Under the pieces are notes generated by a model, which saw nothing but the letters and a program-made list of their open reading frames with translations, did no database searches and was not told the DNA's origin. From Molanna angustata (Eukaryota; Arthropoda; Insecta; Trichoptera; Molannidae): 64,000 bases of DNA. The translations under genes were made by a program, and so were the position numbers. This document shows positions 23,126-34,276 of the stretch, in pieces; position 1 is the first letter of the stretch, and every line of letters begins with the position of its first letter. The DNA lies in assembly GCA_963576475.1 (NCBI GenBank), contig OY754970.1, positions 28,037,091 to 28,101,090 on the forward strand, in the 5' to 3' direction.

Positions 23126-23329
23126 GGAAGAAGCGAAAATTAGAGATCCAATTTAAAATAAACCATTAGTTGATTCGAATCTTTCCATTTGATCGAGTTA
23201 TACAAATTATGTCATTGGTCACTTTAGCTTAAATATTTATAATTGATTTTAAAACGTGTCAGTAAAAAAAATTACACCAAATTTATTTAATAACTTAATT
23301 CTCTTAATTTTTCAACATAATTATGAATA

Positions 23330-23860
23330 CATCATTTTTTTAAATAAAACAATGTTGATTATGGTTCTACACATGTATCTCCATTGTATCAGGGCGATCG
23401 TTTTGGGTGACTAGGCCTTTATCATTTAAAAAAAATATATGAAGATTCATAATCAATTTTGTTTGATTTAAAAATACCGTGTATAATGGAGTTCTAATGT
23501 AGTAGAACGAATGTATGTAGTCCAATTTATTAAAATTCAGCACCTACGTTGGCTTGGACATGTTTGCCGGATGGATGGATCCAATTTATTAAAATGATCG
23601 TATTCCTAAAAAGGTATTAGACAACTGTTCCGAAGGGAGAAGAAGTAGAGGCAGACCTAGGTTGAGATGGCTGGACGACGTGCTGTGTGATATAAGAGAA
23701 ATGGACCTGATAAATTGGAGAAGACTGGCGGTCGATAGGGAGGGTTGGAGACGACTTCTGGAGGAGGCCAGGGTCCGTAGCGGACTGTAATAATAATGGA
23801 GTTCTGCACCTTAAATACTTTCAGTATTGACCATTTAAAAAAAACTTTAATGTTTATAAT
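23330..23860 (-). mobile_element. hammerhead-motif repeat, interrupted by a LINE
   Basis: Contains the motif at 23391-23427 (minus). The plus-strand flank …ATGGAGTTCT, broken at 23495 and resumed at 23806 as GCACCTTAAATACTTTCAGTATTGAC, matches 30196-30245. The intervening LINE has a 13-bp duplication. The motif here is degraded (AAAAC in place of GAAAC). Confidence 0.55.
23496..23792 (+). mobile_element. RTE/L2-like LINE C-terminal fragment
   Basis: Duplicated target ATAATGGAGTTCT at 23483-23495 and 23793-23805. Coding pieces include HLRWLGHVCRMDG, RSRGRPRLRWLDDVLCDI and WRRLLEEARVRSGL, the end of an RTE/L2-type protein, followed by a (TAA)n tail. A 16-base internal duplication (TCCAATTTATTAAAAT at about 23521 and 23580) disrupts the frame. 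Confidence 0.82.
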
Positions 23861-23887
23861 TAATTGATATTAACTTACAGATATTTT

Positions 23888-24110
23888 TTGTAAGAATGTT
23901 CAGCTGTATTGAAAGAATCGGTGATGAGCGACTGACGAAAAAAGTATATCAAGTTAAAAGAGGCAAATGTCATCCGCAGAAGAACCGACACAGAAACCAG
24001 ACAGAACGAGATCATAGAAGTTGGGAATACGAGAATCCAGAATAACAAGGGCATTAGTTGGAAAGTGTATACATAGGTATGGGAAATAGTTGGTAAGTAG
24101 CGCAGGGTCA
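23888..24110 (+). pseudogene. LINE protein C-terminal remnant
   Basis: RMFSCIERIGDERLTKKVYQ resembles the GHVERM..ERLTKKIY region of the LINE at 57832-58490; downstream residues are frameshifted. Confidence 0.5.
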
Positions 24111-24119
24111 TTTATTGAT

Positions 24120-24740
24120 GGTAAATTTGTAGATTGAATTCGAAACTATCGTTTATTGAAATGAAATTATTTACTCATACAAATCTATTTTGTTTTTACG
24201 AAAATCTCAACATGTAACTATTCTAATTTCGCTGCAATTCGTCGCCCTGGCATTCGTTACTGCGCCGTCCTAAGACAAGGGATATTTACCAAGCAGTGCG
24301 CCACTTGTTTGATATAAACACTCGCCTATTAACAAATGCGCCACTGCCAGTGATAAACCCAAGTGCATGCAATCGTGGTGCTTATCTCCAAACATGGGTT
24401 TAGTGCATTAATACACCTCTTATTAGAATCCTCTCAAATCTTGATACAACTTAATGAACTCAGTGACTAACTCAACTGTTTTAATGTCATATTATAGGTA
24501 TTTCTGTAATAACGTCGACTGTCTCCATTCGATTTATTTTCATAATTTTACTACTATCTGAGTCAACTACTACTGAATACAGCAATAAATGTAATCTTAT
24601 AAATTATATCAACATAACAAGTAAATCAAATACAATTATGTTGAAGACACCATTTTCAAATTTAAATTAATATGAAATCGATTTCAAAATTCCAGTTCAG
24701 AGAAACAAACAAGAGAAATAAAAGAAAACACTGCTACAAT
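24120..24740. other. spacer
   Basis: A less AT-rich patch at 24240-24400 contains two GCGCCACT words but is unassigned. Confidence 0.35.
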
Positions 24741-24749
24741 CGGAATAGC

Positions 24750-24862
24750 AAACTGGAGGAGAGCGGTCGAGGACAGGGACGGCTGGAGAAGGATTCTGGA
24801 GTAGGCCAGAGCCCACACAGGGCTGTAGCGCCAATGATGTTGATGATGATTTATTGTGTGAT
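24750..24862 (+). pseudogene. LINE 3' terminus, (ATG)n tail
   Basis: Encodes WRRAVEDRDGWRRILE then ARAHTGL, equivalent to the last ~30 residues of the LINE at 23496-23792, followed by GATGTTGATGATGAT. Confidence 0.65.
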
Positions 24863-24910
24863 CAGTTTTAATTTGATATTATTTATTGACTAGTTGCATG
24901 TAACACATGA

Positions 24911-25930
24911 GATCCAACTGTCGATAGCGATAGTATGTATAGTTGAAGAATATGTACCAAACTATAAACCCATAGATACAAATTATTGAATATTTTCAGA
25001 TATTTTGTTTTCTATACAACATATGTAGGTATGTATGTCAAGATAGGATAGTATGGAGGAAGATCCCTTTTCCTACCCAGAATATGCAAATTGCATGATG
25101 GTATGTATGTATGTTTGGAGATGAAGTAACAAACTATTAAGTCTTCTTACATATTGTGTATAGGCGACTGCCATACAAAATGTATGAAGCGATGTCGTCA
25201 CTAAATTCAATTTTTAAAAAAATTGTTAAAAAAAAATTGAGATCTTCTACTACAATGATAATTTTTTTTATAGAAAATTAAATTATCTAGTTGGGGTGTT
25301 TCGGCTTTTTTCGATAATTGTAAAAGTTTTGGAAATATAGGCAGTTAAACTCATAAATTTATCATAAAAAAAATATTTTTCTTAATAAAAAATGTTTGAG
25401 AAACCCTGGAATTTTTTTGAAAAAACTAATTTGAGATTTTGTATTTGTCTATGTTTGTACCAATTTTCAGCGTTCTAGCGTTTATGGTTTCTGAGATATA
25501 TGGAAAAATAAAATAAAAATTCAAAAGTTGATAACCCCTGACTGAAACAAAAATTCAAAATTCCGAGTATAAAAGTTTTGTAGGCCTGTAACTGTTTATA
25601 TATTCTGAAATTTTAGGCTCTGTAAATTGAGCGGATCAAAAGTTATAAGGGGGGGACGGACACACAGACACACACACAGACACACACACACACAGACACA
25701 CACACAGACACACACACAGACACACACACACACAGACACACGAAATGTTATACTCCGAATTCTGAGTAAATCCGTGTATGGAACATATATGCTGCGAAGC
25801 CTCTAAGTTGGTGTTTTTTGACTTCAAAGTTGGAAAAGCCATGAAAAAAGTAGACCTCTCCATACAATTCTCGCGTATTCTGGCTTGATACATTGTCGAT
25901 ATGTTAAGAGAACAAAGTTCTCCTGAACAA
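24911..25930 (-). mobile_element. 1-kb terminal-inverted-repeat element with CA microsatellite
   Basis: Ends are ATCCAACTGTCGAT and ATCGACAGTTGGAT. No transposase is visible. Near the right end lies a 25659-25740 array of (CA)n and CAGA units. Its terminal 200 bp recur at 52345-52540 and, rearranged, at 15470-15672. Superfamily not determined. The minus-strand orientation follows the copy at 52345. Confidence 0.6.
25659..25740. repeat. (CACACAGA)n microsatellite
   Basis: An array of CACACAGA and CACACACACAGA units lies just after a G-rich run (AAGGGGGGGACGGA). It creates an artefactual Cys/Val-rich open frame on the minus strand. Confidence 0.95.
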
Positions 25931-26034
25931 ATCGACAGTTGGATGAGTTGAATATATCTATTTCATTAAGGTGCGTACTGAAGAAGTTAGATGCTCGTTA
26001 TATGAATGCGTGTTGTTTTGCGTTTGTGTTACAG

Positions 26035-26385
26035 TGTAGCACTTATGTCGTCTTCCGTGTCATCCAGCCATCTTAGCTTGGGCCTTCCTCTACTTCTTTT
26101 GCCCTCTGGATTGGTTTTATGAACATTTTTGGGGATACTATCATCATTCATCCGGCTGACATGTCTCAACCAATGCAGTCAACGTAATTTTATGACTTGT
26201 ACAATGTTTTATTCATCATATAATGCCTGTAGTTCATGATTATATCGCATCCTCCAAAGTCCATTATCATTTACTGGGACAAAAATCTTTCCCAGGATTT
26301 TCATTTCAAATATCAAGAGGCAGTTTTCGTCTCTTTCTGTTAAGACCCAGCATTCAGCTCCACACAAAAATCATGTTTTTTTTAA
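26035..26385 (-). pseudogene. LINE protein C-terminus (RTE/L2-like)
   Basis: On the minus strand: CWVLTERDENCLLIFEMKIL, WLRHVSRMNDDSIPKNV, then GKRSRGRPKLRWLDDTEDDI. These are the standard post-RT blocks of RTE/L2-type insect LINEs. One or more stops interrupt it. Confidence 0.72.
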
Positions 26386-26574
26386 AGCTTTTCAAAAATC
26401 ATATTTAAAATCTTCTCTTCCGCCCTCATTCATCCTTTCACTCACACCCTCACAAATACGCTTACACCTTATAACTTAAACCTTGAATTATATTAAAAAT
26501 TTATATAGCGAAAATGTATATCATAATAATTATCGTTAGTTTTTCCTAATAGAGTAATAAATTCCATTGTAATA

Positions 26575-26690
26575 TTTTTAAATTCATTCATCCATAGCAT
26601 CACGGTATATCTCACAATGTAGGATAACCAGCGACAGGTGTGCGGGTGAAATTTGACACACGGGGAAAATTCACTTAAAGACATTTTGAA
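26575..26690 (-). repeat. (ATGA)n-tailed dispersed repeat
   Basis: Inverse of the 21960-22125 copy: CACCCGCACACCTGTCGCTG and ACATTGTGAGATAT on the minus strand, ending GATGAATGAATTT. Confidence 0.55.
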
Positions 26691-26830
26691 TTGGTAAATG
26701 TTGCAATTGCATAAAGAAATGACAAAAAGTCAGCCGATGACAAGTCATAAGCTCTGTGAGATTTTCCTTGCTTTCATGTACAATTTCACTTCCTCTATAT
26801 TGAGATTATTTAAAAAATACCCATATCATA
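26690..26830 (+). repeat. dispersed repeat, partner of 21700-21850
   Basis: Shared blocks include GCATAAAG, CAGCCGATGACAAGTCATA and TATATTGAGATTATT. Confidence 0.45.
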
Positions 26831-26839
26831 TAAAAATAT

Positions 26840-28610
26840 ATAAAATTTGTTATGCTATTTCAAAATATAAATACATGTTTGTGAGTTCATTCACTTGACA
26901 GCATCCAACAATGATACAAAACGTTGCACGAATAATCTACTCTGAAAGCAATTATAAATTTGAATCTCGTCTCCTTGGCATCAGTGTCTGTAGTCTGTCT
27001 AGTATATATAATAATATAGGTACCTAGTTAAGTCTAGATGGTGGTTCTTCGGTCGTCACATTGTTAACTTATCAACCCAGACCTATGTAACTTGGTTAAA
27101 TTTAATGCTCCCATTATCAAAGTCGATATCAAGCCATATTATTTTCAACGGTTGCAATGATACATTATTTTAAGACTGGAACTACTTACACGACTCAACG
27201 ATAAAATGTCTTTTCGTTTTTTCCCGCGTAAAAATAACCATATAAAACGCAGATAAATAAATTTATTAAAATATTAATTGACCCTTGTTATATTTTATTT
27301 AAAAATTACTAAGAAGGCACACCACTTTCATAAAATGGCAGTGAAGAATTATCATGTTTTCGTAGTGAAATAACAAACTCATTTTATGAAAATGCCGAAA
27401 TGCATACGAAATTTGAATACTTTGTGGGGTGACTTGGTAGTGAGGAGTGTAGCGTTGGCCACAACCCGCTCGTTTTCTTTGGGTGCATGACAAGATGAAT
27501 CATGTTGAGAAGCATCGTGAATGTACCTTCTTTGAGGTAGGTTATGTTCTGTATGGTTTACAAGGCAAAAGCAACGACGACTTGTAGTATGAGATGTGTG
27601 AATGTTAATAAGACTACAGTATTTACATACATACGTATATACTTAGTCATAATATACCTATATATACAAGAAGATTGTGGATATTATTACATCATGTAGA
27701 TAACGTGACAACCCATTCATAATCTAGGAATGCACGAACGCTCGTTGGCTCTAAAGTGTACACTATACAATAAATAAATTAATATATAATTAAATTTAAC
27801 TTGAATTTCTAGAAGTTAATAAATGCACGCGCATTTTGGATAGTAAATTTCTTTACTGTTAAACAAATTGTATTTCTGCATTTATATTTATTTTACTTAT
27901 TTATATTATTAAAAAAGGGTACATCAACAGACTTCTTACAATTTTGGTGATTATTATGAGTGCTGGACGTCCAATTATGGATGCATACAAAATTACATGA
28001 GCTCATATTCAATCACACACGTAATATACACAAGTAAGAGTTACAAAATAAAGGAAAATTAGGTTACAAAAGTTAAGTAAAAAAAAGAAGAAAAAAAGAG
28101 TTAGATAAGTTAAGCAAAAAAAAATTAAATTATAGAAGTTACACAAGTTACATAATTCGAAATAAAAAATAGGTAGGTACATAAGAAGTAAAACAAGTTA
28201 TATAAGTTAGAGAAAAGACAATTTCAAACTGATTTGTTTTTTTTAACACTTTGTTTTTACAATTTATTTAGTTTTGTTTTGTTTTTTTTTTGTTTGTACA
28301 TCTTTGATTTCTAACATTTTTTTGAAAACCTACTGTGTAACTACTGTATATTATATTGTGTATAATTGTAAAATGATTTTAGCCGTATACACAAATATGT
28401 AAGTAAATTAATTAAAAGTTCACAATCAATTCCATGTGCGATATCCGCAGAAGAAACAGACTTGAAAAGATGGAAAAGTTTGAAGGAAGTGGACTTACTC
28501 TGTCAGCAGTCTTCTTGCTTCTCTCTTTTGCATCTGGTTCAACAATGTTTTCACTTTCTTTCTTTGTCTAATTTTTTTATCGATCGCGAACGTGATTAAT
28601 AAAAAGGTAT
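26840..28610. other. AT-rich spacer
   Basis: No gene. The inverted partner of 16750-16790 lies near 27430-27460. A run of GTTACAAAAGTTAAG-like purine-rich phrases at 28040-28210 is low-complexity. Confidence 0.4.
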
Positions 28611-28614
28611 TCGC

Positions 28615-29590
28615 TACTTCCACCACCACCCGCTCTGCATATAGGGACTGTAATCGGCCCCTTCACAGAACGCTAAGTGAACGACAAGAAAAAAATGCGT
28701 CTATAGCACGAAAAGTAGCTCATGGAGCCCTCTAGATTAGCAATCTCGGCACCATAGTGCAAAAGAACAATCGACGAATGTGAATGGAGGATTCACACTC
28801 GTGGACTTCAGGGGGGCAAGTCTGGTTCGACCGGCGAAATCAATACCCCAGTGATTACCCATATCATGGATATAATTATCGTATGGAATTCTATGACATC
28901 TATAGATATTGTAGAACTCCATATAATAATTATATCCATGATATGGGTAAACAAGGAGGGTTTTCATTTCGACGGTCAACCAGACTGGCCCCCCAGATCT
29001 TTTAAATGAAAAATATCAGGGGTATGAACAAGATTTCTGTAAAAAATAATCTACTGGGAATCTAACAAATAGTAAGGCACCATAACTATGACAAAACTTT
29101 TTAAAGGCTTTAAAATTGTTCTTCGAGATCACAAAATCCACGTGACAAATGGGACCTTGAAGAGGCCCACGGAAAGCAGCGAGGAGCTCCGATCTTAAAA
29201 AGGACACCATTGGGTGGCAACAATCCCACAAGATATGTTCCGAAGGTTGGTCTGTGCACTGACAGAACTGACATGAGGCAAAGGAGGCAATATTAAACCG
29301 GCGAAGATAACTCTTAAAATTTCCGTGTCCAGTGAAAAATTGAGAAGTACAAAAGTCGGGGACAACCCAAGAAGATTAAAGTCGATTCCTCACGTCAGGA
29401 AAAAATAAAAACGATATTCTTCCCACTGAGCAAGCCGTCCAACGGGACTGCCAGATATTCAGCAAATTTTCGAAAACACTTCTTTCAATAAAACTGCGTG
29501 ACACTCGGCCCTCAGGAGGGAAAATAAGAACATTTCCAATTACAGAAAAACGAGAAATAAAAAGGTATATGCGCACGGCGCCGAATTATT
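28615..29590 (-). mobile_element. R1/I-like LINE 3' end, copy 2 (best)
   Basis: Minus-strand coding: SFIERSVFENLLNIWQSRW, SVGRISFLFFPDV, then GHGNFKSYLRRFNIASFASC, CQFCQCTDQPSEHILWDC (Cys/His finger) and LAAFRGPLQGP. This is the C-terminal end of R1/I-group polyproteins downstream of RNase H. A 3' UTR continues to about 28615. The copy is interrupted by an inverted-repeat element at 28811-28994. Related copies lie at 22655-23125 and 30905-31275. Confidence 0.8.
28811..28994. mobile_element. 184-bp inverted-repeat (foldback/MITE) element
   Basis: Outer ends GGGGGGCAAGTCTGGTTCGA and TCAACCAGACTGGCCCCCC are imperfect inverted repeats. Inner arms 28855-28893 and 28912-28950 (39 bp, about two or three mismatches) flank an 18-base spacer. 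It sits inside the LINE at 28615-29590, because LINE copy 1 lacks it. No clear target duplication beyond one or two bases. Confidence 0.75.
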
Positions 29591-29819
29591 ATGAAAGGTT
29601 TTGTACGATAGATGTTAGAGTATTGTAACTGAATAAGGTGGCCTACTTGCGCGCGAGATTATTGTTGCCTCGTTCAGAGTATGGATGTAGGTATGATAGG
29701 GATATTGGTGTCATGAAGATGAGGATTGATACAAATGGGAAGGATCTGTCATCTTCAACAACACCATTCTTAATCCAAAATTCAATTTCGTTGGTCTTTT
29801 AAAATTAAAAACAGTAAAT

Positions 29820-30260
29820 CTACTAATATGTAAAAACAATCTTTATTATTTTTAACAGGTCAACCGTTTCACCTGGTGAAAGCTATTTTAACTGGTTTAA
29901 AGATATTTTTTATATTCATATTTTATTTTAGCTTATTATTACCAACAAATTCTATATTATCCTAAGTATTTTTTAATCAAACAAAAATGATTATGTTTCT
30001 AGATGTAAATTTTCCTTATAATTGGATGACCGTTTCGGCTGACTAGGCCCTTATCAACTGGTAAACATAGAGTAATGTTTTTTTCTTATATACTAGAAAT
30101 GGGTTTATTTAACGACTGTACAAATTACTTACAACTGTACATTACAATTATGAAATAACCTAAGCAGTTCATTTTTGTTTGATTAAAAAATATCTAGTAG
30201 GTAAAATGGAGTTCTACACATTAAACACCGTCAGTATTGACAATTTAGAAAATACATTAT
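29820..30260 (-). mobile_element. paired hammerhead-motif repeats around a 23-bp inverted repeat
   Basis: Two motif copies (29856-29896 and 30027-30061, both read on the minus strand) are associated with perfect inverted arms at 29967-29989 and 30170-30192. The right flank GGAGTTCTACACATTAAAC is shared with 23800-23850 and, on the minus strand, 45150-45100. Interpreted as Penelope-like element ends; this is inference. Confidence 0.5.
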
Positions 30261-30399
30261 TATATTCTTATATAAGAAGCACTTATATGATATTATTTTC
30301 TCCGATTTTAATTTATTTATTTTATTTTACTAAGGACAGTACACAGTACATGCATACAATTATTAAAAGGAAATAAGCAATTTCGTATATCATAAAAAC

Positions 30400-30720
30400 T
30401 TCGTAGGAGGAGGGATTATGGACAAGGTTAGCCACATTAAGTAAAAATGGCTCACAGAACCGCTAAAAAAGCCTCGGACACTAAACAGATCGGAATCACC
30501 ATAGCAAGGAACAGGACTAAACGAGATAAACATAACCGAACTAGAATTGCCTGCTGGAATATACGTGGAACAAAAGAGATTGAAGAAGACCACCAGGAAG
30601 ACCACCAAAGAGATGACAGCTGGCAGTCCACATCGCAGGAGACAGAATAGCGGTAGAAACAGATCTTCGGATCTATGAAAAAGAAGAAGACGAAGATACT
30701 AACTTAGTGTAATTGTTTAA
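30400..30720 (+). mobile_element. internally deleted LINE: 5' start joined to 3' end
   Basis: A short frame (30447-30650, MAHRTAKKASDTKQ…) reaches RTRIACWNIRGTKE, which resembles the beginning of a LINE apurinic endonuclease. Within a few codons the sequence switches to GRPPK-like 3' coding and an AAGAAGAAGACGAAG tail. The whole RT is missing. It therefore looks like a non-autonomous deletion derivative, though a chimera is possible. Confidence 0.5.
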
Positions 30721-30904
30721 CTAACATTCATTTTCACAATATATTACATATGTATGTTCTGTGTTTGAAACTTTATTTGTTCTATAAAACAACTGCATTT
30801 GACATTGGCAGTATGAATGTAAATAATCTTCGAACTGACGTGATTTTTTTTCCATTAAAACGTGAAGAAAACATATTGAAGTGTGTTCTCAATATTTTTT
30901 TTTC

Positions 30905-31275
30905 AAGGTCCCATTGGTCCCATGCGGATTTAGTGATCTCGAAGAACAATTATAAAGCCATCAAACGATTTTGCCATAGATACGCTGCCTTATTATCCGA
31001 AGATTCCCACTGACTTGTTTGTTTCCAGAGATCTTGGTCACTTCTCTGATGCCCTATATATATTATATGGATCTGAAGTCATCGACACTTCGCAAGTGTG
31101 AATCTCGACTTGCACTCGCTGCTTGTTTTTTTTGCACCATGGTGCCGAGATTGCTAATGAGCTACTCTTCGTGCCATGAATTGTTTTTTTTTGTTCAGTC
31201 TAGCGTTCTGCGAAGGGTCCGTTGACAGTCCACATATTAGGAGCGGGTGGTGGTAGCAGCAGCGATTTTTTCCAT
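30905..31275 (+). mobile_element. R1/I-like LINE 3' end, copy 3
   Basis: Carries DLVISKNNYKAIKRFCH and the downstream 3' UTR block TGGTGCCGAGATTGCTAAT, matching copies at 22655 and 28615. Confidence 0.7.
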
Positions 31276-31290
31276 TTGTTATAACTAATT

Positions 31291-31566
31291 ATAATCGGAG
31301 TGGCGTACGTGGAAGTCACTAAACAGACTGAGAACGGGCGTTGGGAGAACGCTGGATAGCCTGTCTACATGGGGCTTCCTGCAACATGGATTACCAACGA
31401 CATGTGACTGTGGAGAGCAGCAGACCACCGCACATCTGTGCAGCTGCCCCTCAAGTCCAGTCAACTGCACCATGCACGATCTTATGGTGGACAATGATTG
31501 TGCTATTGACGTTGCTAGGCACTGGCAGAAAATTATTTAAATGCGTTGCTGACACGAAAGAAGAAG
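31291..31566 (+). mobile_element. LINE C-terminal zinc-region fragment
   Basis: Duplicated target AACTAATT at 31283-31290 and 31567-31574. Reading KSLNRLRTGVGRTLDSL, WGFLQHGLPTTCDCGEQQ, TTAHLCSC and CAIDVARHWQKII gives the CCHC-type end of an insect LINE, with a short GAAGAAGAA tail. Same protein family as 54621-55168. Confidence 0.82.
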
Positions 31567-31579
31567 AACTAATTGTTTT

Positions 31580-32500
31580 TTTTTTTTTTTTTAATTAAGT
31601 CTATTTCAAAACTTTTTTTGTCTGCAATCTAAGTAGCTTGTTTTTCTGGGAGTTATTTAGTTCAAAAGTATGAATTCCGTACACAATGATACAATATAAA
31701 GATTAAAGTATGTAGGCTTCCATTCAGATTACGCTTTCAACTTATCCATTTAATTTTCTTTGAAATTTTTGATGATTTTATACAGGAAATGTTTGTAAGT
31801 CACAAGTACCTACGCAAAGGGGTAATTTTGAATTTTTGTTTGTGTTGTGGGAAACGGTTAGACTTAAAAAACTTTTCAAACTTCATTCCATCCGTCGTCG
31901 TAATGAAACCCATGGACGGATGTTCACGAATTTAACACTTTGGGATATAATTTCCTTTTGTAACCGCGTCTTACTAATTTCTTTTGCGAAAGGCGTTCCG
32001 GAAGCCGTATTACGTTTTGGAAACAATGAAAATAATACCAAAGGACCTTTTCACTTTGTTACTTAAGAAACAAAATTTTGGATTGTTCCCCCGACAAACT
32101 TTTCAAAAAAAAAACTAACGTCATCTCTAAGTAATATTTGTCTCCATTTAAGATTCTCGCCTAGTCTATGTTTATATATTTTTTTAAATATCTTATTCAT
32201 TTCTAATTCTAGGAAGCCTTTAAAAAATATTTTAAGAAAATATGATTTTTACCACAAAAATGAAAACCAGAATTCTATGAATATCTTAAAATTTAATTGT
32301 TTTATTTTTAATTGATCAAATTGAGCATTTTCAGACAAAATTTACTTTAATTATAAAAGTACGATCTTAAAATATTCATATCAGACTCATAATACTACCT
32401 TAATTATCAGTTATGTTCATTTTTATAGTATTAATGTTTTTTTATTTATACAATTTATTGTTTTTGGGAGTAGGTTCCTGTGGCACTATATTTAAAAATT
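31580..32500. other. AT-rich spacer
   Basis: Begins with a T18 run. An open stretch at 31836-32066 has no recognisable domain. Confidence 0.4.
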
Positions 32501-32530
32501 CTACGTTTTCTTACGCCCGAAATTTGCGCC

Positions 32531-33260
32531 TTCTTCTTCTTCTTCAGCCTGTTTTCATCCATTCTTGGTCAGAGGCCTCCCCCTTGATCCTCTACAACTC
32601 CCTGTCTTGGGCACACTGCATCCATCTCCCTCCGGCACATTTCTTGATGTCATCAGACCACCTTGCCTGGGGTCTACCGACATCTCTTCGGCTTGTTCTC
32701 GGTCGCCATTCTAAGATCTTTTTGGTCCATCGTGAATCCTGGCATCTGGCAATATGCCCAGCCCAGCTCCACTTAAGACCAGCGACCCTTTCCGCTACAT
32801 CGGCTACTTTGGTTCTTTGTCTTATCATAACATTCTGAATTCTGTCCCTTATTGAAATACCCAGCAACTTTCTCTCCATAGCTCTCTGTGTCACTAACAG
32901 CTTGTGCATTATTCTTTTTGCTAGGACCGATGTTTCCATTCCATAAGTAAGCACTGGGAGAATACATGCATCAAATAGCTTCTTTTTCAAATAATGGGAG
33001 TATTTACGGGATTTCAGAATGTATGATAATTTTCCGAAAGCTGCCCAGGCAAGGCCACGTCTTCTCTCTATTTCTGCCTCTTGATTTTCTTTGGCAAGCA
33101 TCACGGTATGGCCTAGATATATGTATCTGTCTACTCTTTCAATTTGCACTCCATCTATTATGATGGGGAAGGACTCTTCTGCGTTACTCATCATTTTGGT
33201 CTTGGAGATGTTCATCTTCAATCCAATGTTCACACAGGCTGAATTTATTTCTAATAAATT
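32531..33260 (-). mobile_element. RTE LINE, 5'-truncated
   Basis: Tail (GAA)n on the minus strand at 32531-32546. Near-identical flanks AATTTGCGCC (32521-32530) and AAATTGCGCC (33261-33270) are the target duplication. Confidence 0.88.
32592..33233 (-). CDS. RTE protein C-terminal 213 aa
   Basis: Starts after the catalytic FADD with GLKMNISKTKMMS (RT motif D) and YIYLGHTVMLAKENQEAEIE, then RRGLAWAAFGKL, LPVLTYGMETSVL, KWSWAGHIARC and GRPQARWSDDIKK. It aligns by eye with residues ~330-540 of the ORF at 4808, but differs at many positions, so it is a separate RTE lineage. The frame is intact within the fragment. The initial methionine is incidental. Without catalytic RT residues and endonuclease it cannot act alone. 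Confidence 0.88.
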   Translation of the reverse strand: MNIGLKMNISKTKMMSNAEESFPIIIDGVQIERVDRYIYLGHTVMLAKENQEAEIERRRGLAWAAFGKLSYILKSRKYSHYLKKKLFDACILPVLTYGMETSVLAKRIMHKLLVTQRAMERKLLGISIRDRIQNVMIRQRTKVADVAERVAGLKWSWAGHIARCQDSRWTKKILEWRPRTSRRDVGRPQARWSDDIKKCAGGRWMQCAQDREL

Positions 33261-33319
33261 AAATTGCGCCTAAATAGCTGCAATGTTTTATCTAAAGTAA
33301 TAAAGCAATCAAAATGTTA

Positions 33320-33320
<1 letters not shown>

Positions 33321-33358
<38 letters not shown>

Positions 33359-33369
33359 TGTGTGTGTGT
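33321..33369. repeat. (TG)n microsatellite
   Basis: About 49 bp of TG repeats with two TATG interruptions. Confidence 0.95.
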
Positions 33370-34210
33370 TTGTCTCACGCCTTCTGAAAAACCAAGAGCA
33401 TCTAAAAATCTAATTTATGTGCGAACGTGTACCTGTATACCTGATGCAGTGTCACGCTAAAAATAATGCGATAAAAATGCTGAATTTTAAAAATATTTCA
33501 ATAATTTTTTTTTTCATACAAAATTTTCCAAGTCGTATCTGTCAAAAAAGTGTACATTTTGCACGCATATATCTGTTAGTTTAAAAGTTAGAAGTACGTA
33601 TTTACACGAAAAAAATTTACTTTCAAGTATAACTTAGCGTTTAAGTGAAAAACATGGTGAATATTTTGTATAATTATAATGTTTAACTTATTTTTAAAGT
33701 AAGCGTTTTGTACATAAATGCCGCCATTTTAATATCTTTTCATACAATATTTCATTTTCCTACCGAATGAATATGTTCTTGAAAATAATAAACCTTTGAA
33801 ATAAATATAAATATGAAATAATAAAATGAAACACAAGACATTACAGCAAGTTTTAAGACGTATATTGTAAAAGTCTGTTAATTATTAGTAAAGATATGGG
33901 CATAATAAAATTGCATAATTTGTATATAATATTTGATATTTCGGACAATTTTCATTTTTATGGCATCGAACAAACCAATGTAGGTACCTACATATTCAAA
34001 AAATGTATCCGAACCATTCGATATTACTTACGTGTTCGAATCGTTTCCATGGCTACAGAAAGAATGTGATATTCAAATAAAATTTGTTAGGAATCGAATT
34101 TATTTAGAAGGTTGTTGTAGGTAGGTACCTACCTAATACTATTTACTTACAAATCAACAATAATATACCTATACTGATTTCCTATAGGAAAATTATTTTA
34201 TTTATTTATT
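33370..34210. other. AT-rich spacer
   Basis: No gene recognised. Confidence 0.4.
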
Positions 34211-34276
34211 TATCAACCGTTTGTCCGATTATAATGAAACTTTGGTGAATTGTCGAGCGTATGCCCAGGATGGTTT

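Noticed and set aside
25636..25893. Cys/Val-rich minus-strand frame
   Set aside because: Produced by the CACACAGA microsatellite.
28737..29005. Overlapping sense and antisense Tyr-rich proteins of similar sequence
   Set aside because: They arise because the underlying DNA is an inverted repeat that reads alike on both strands.
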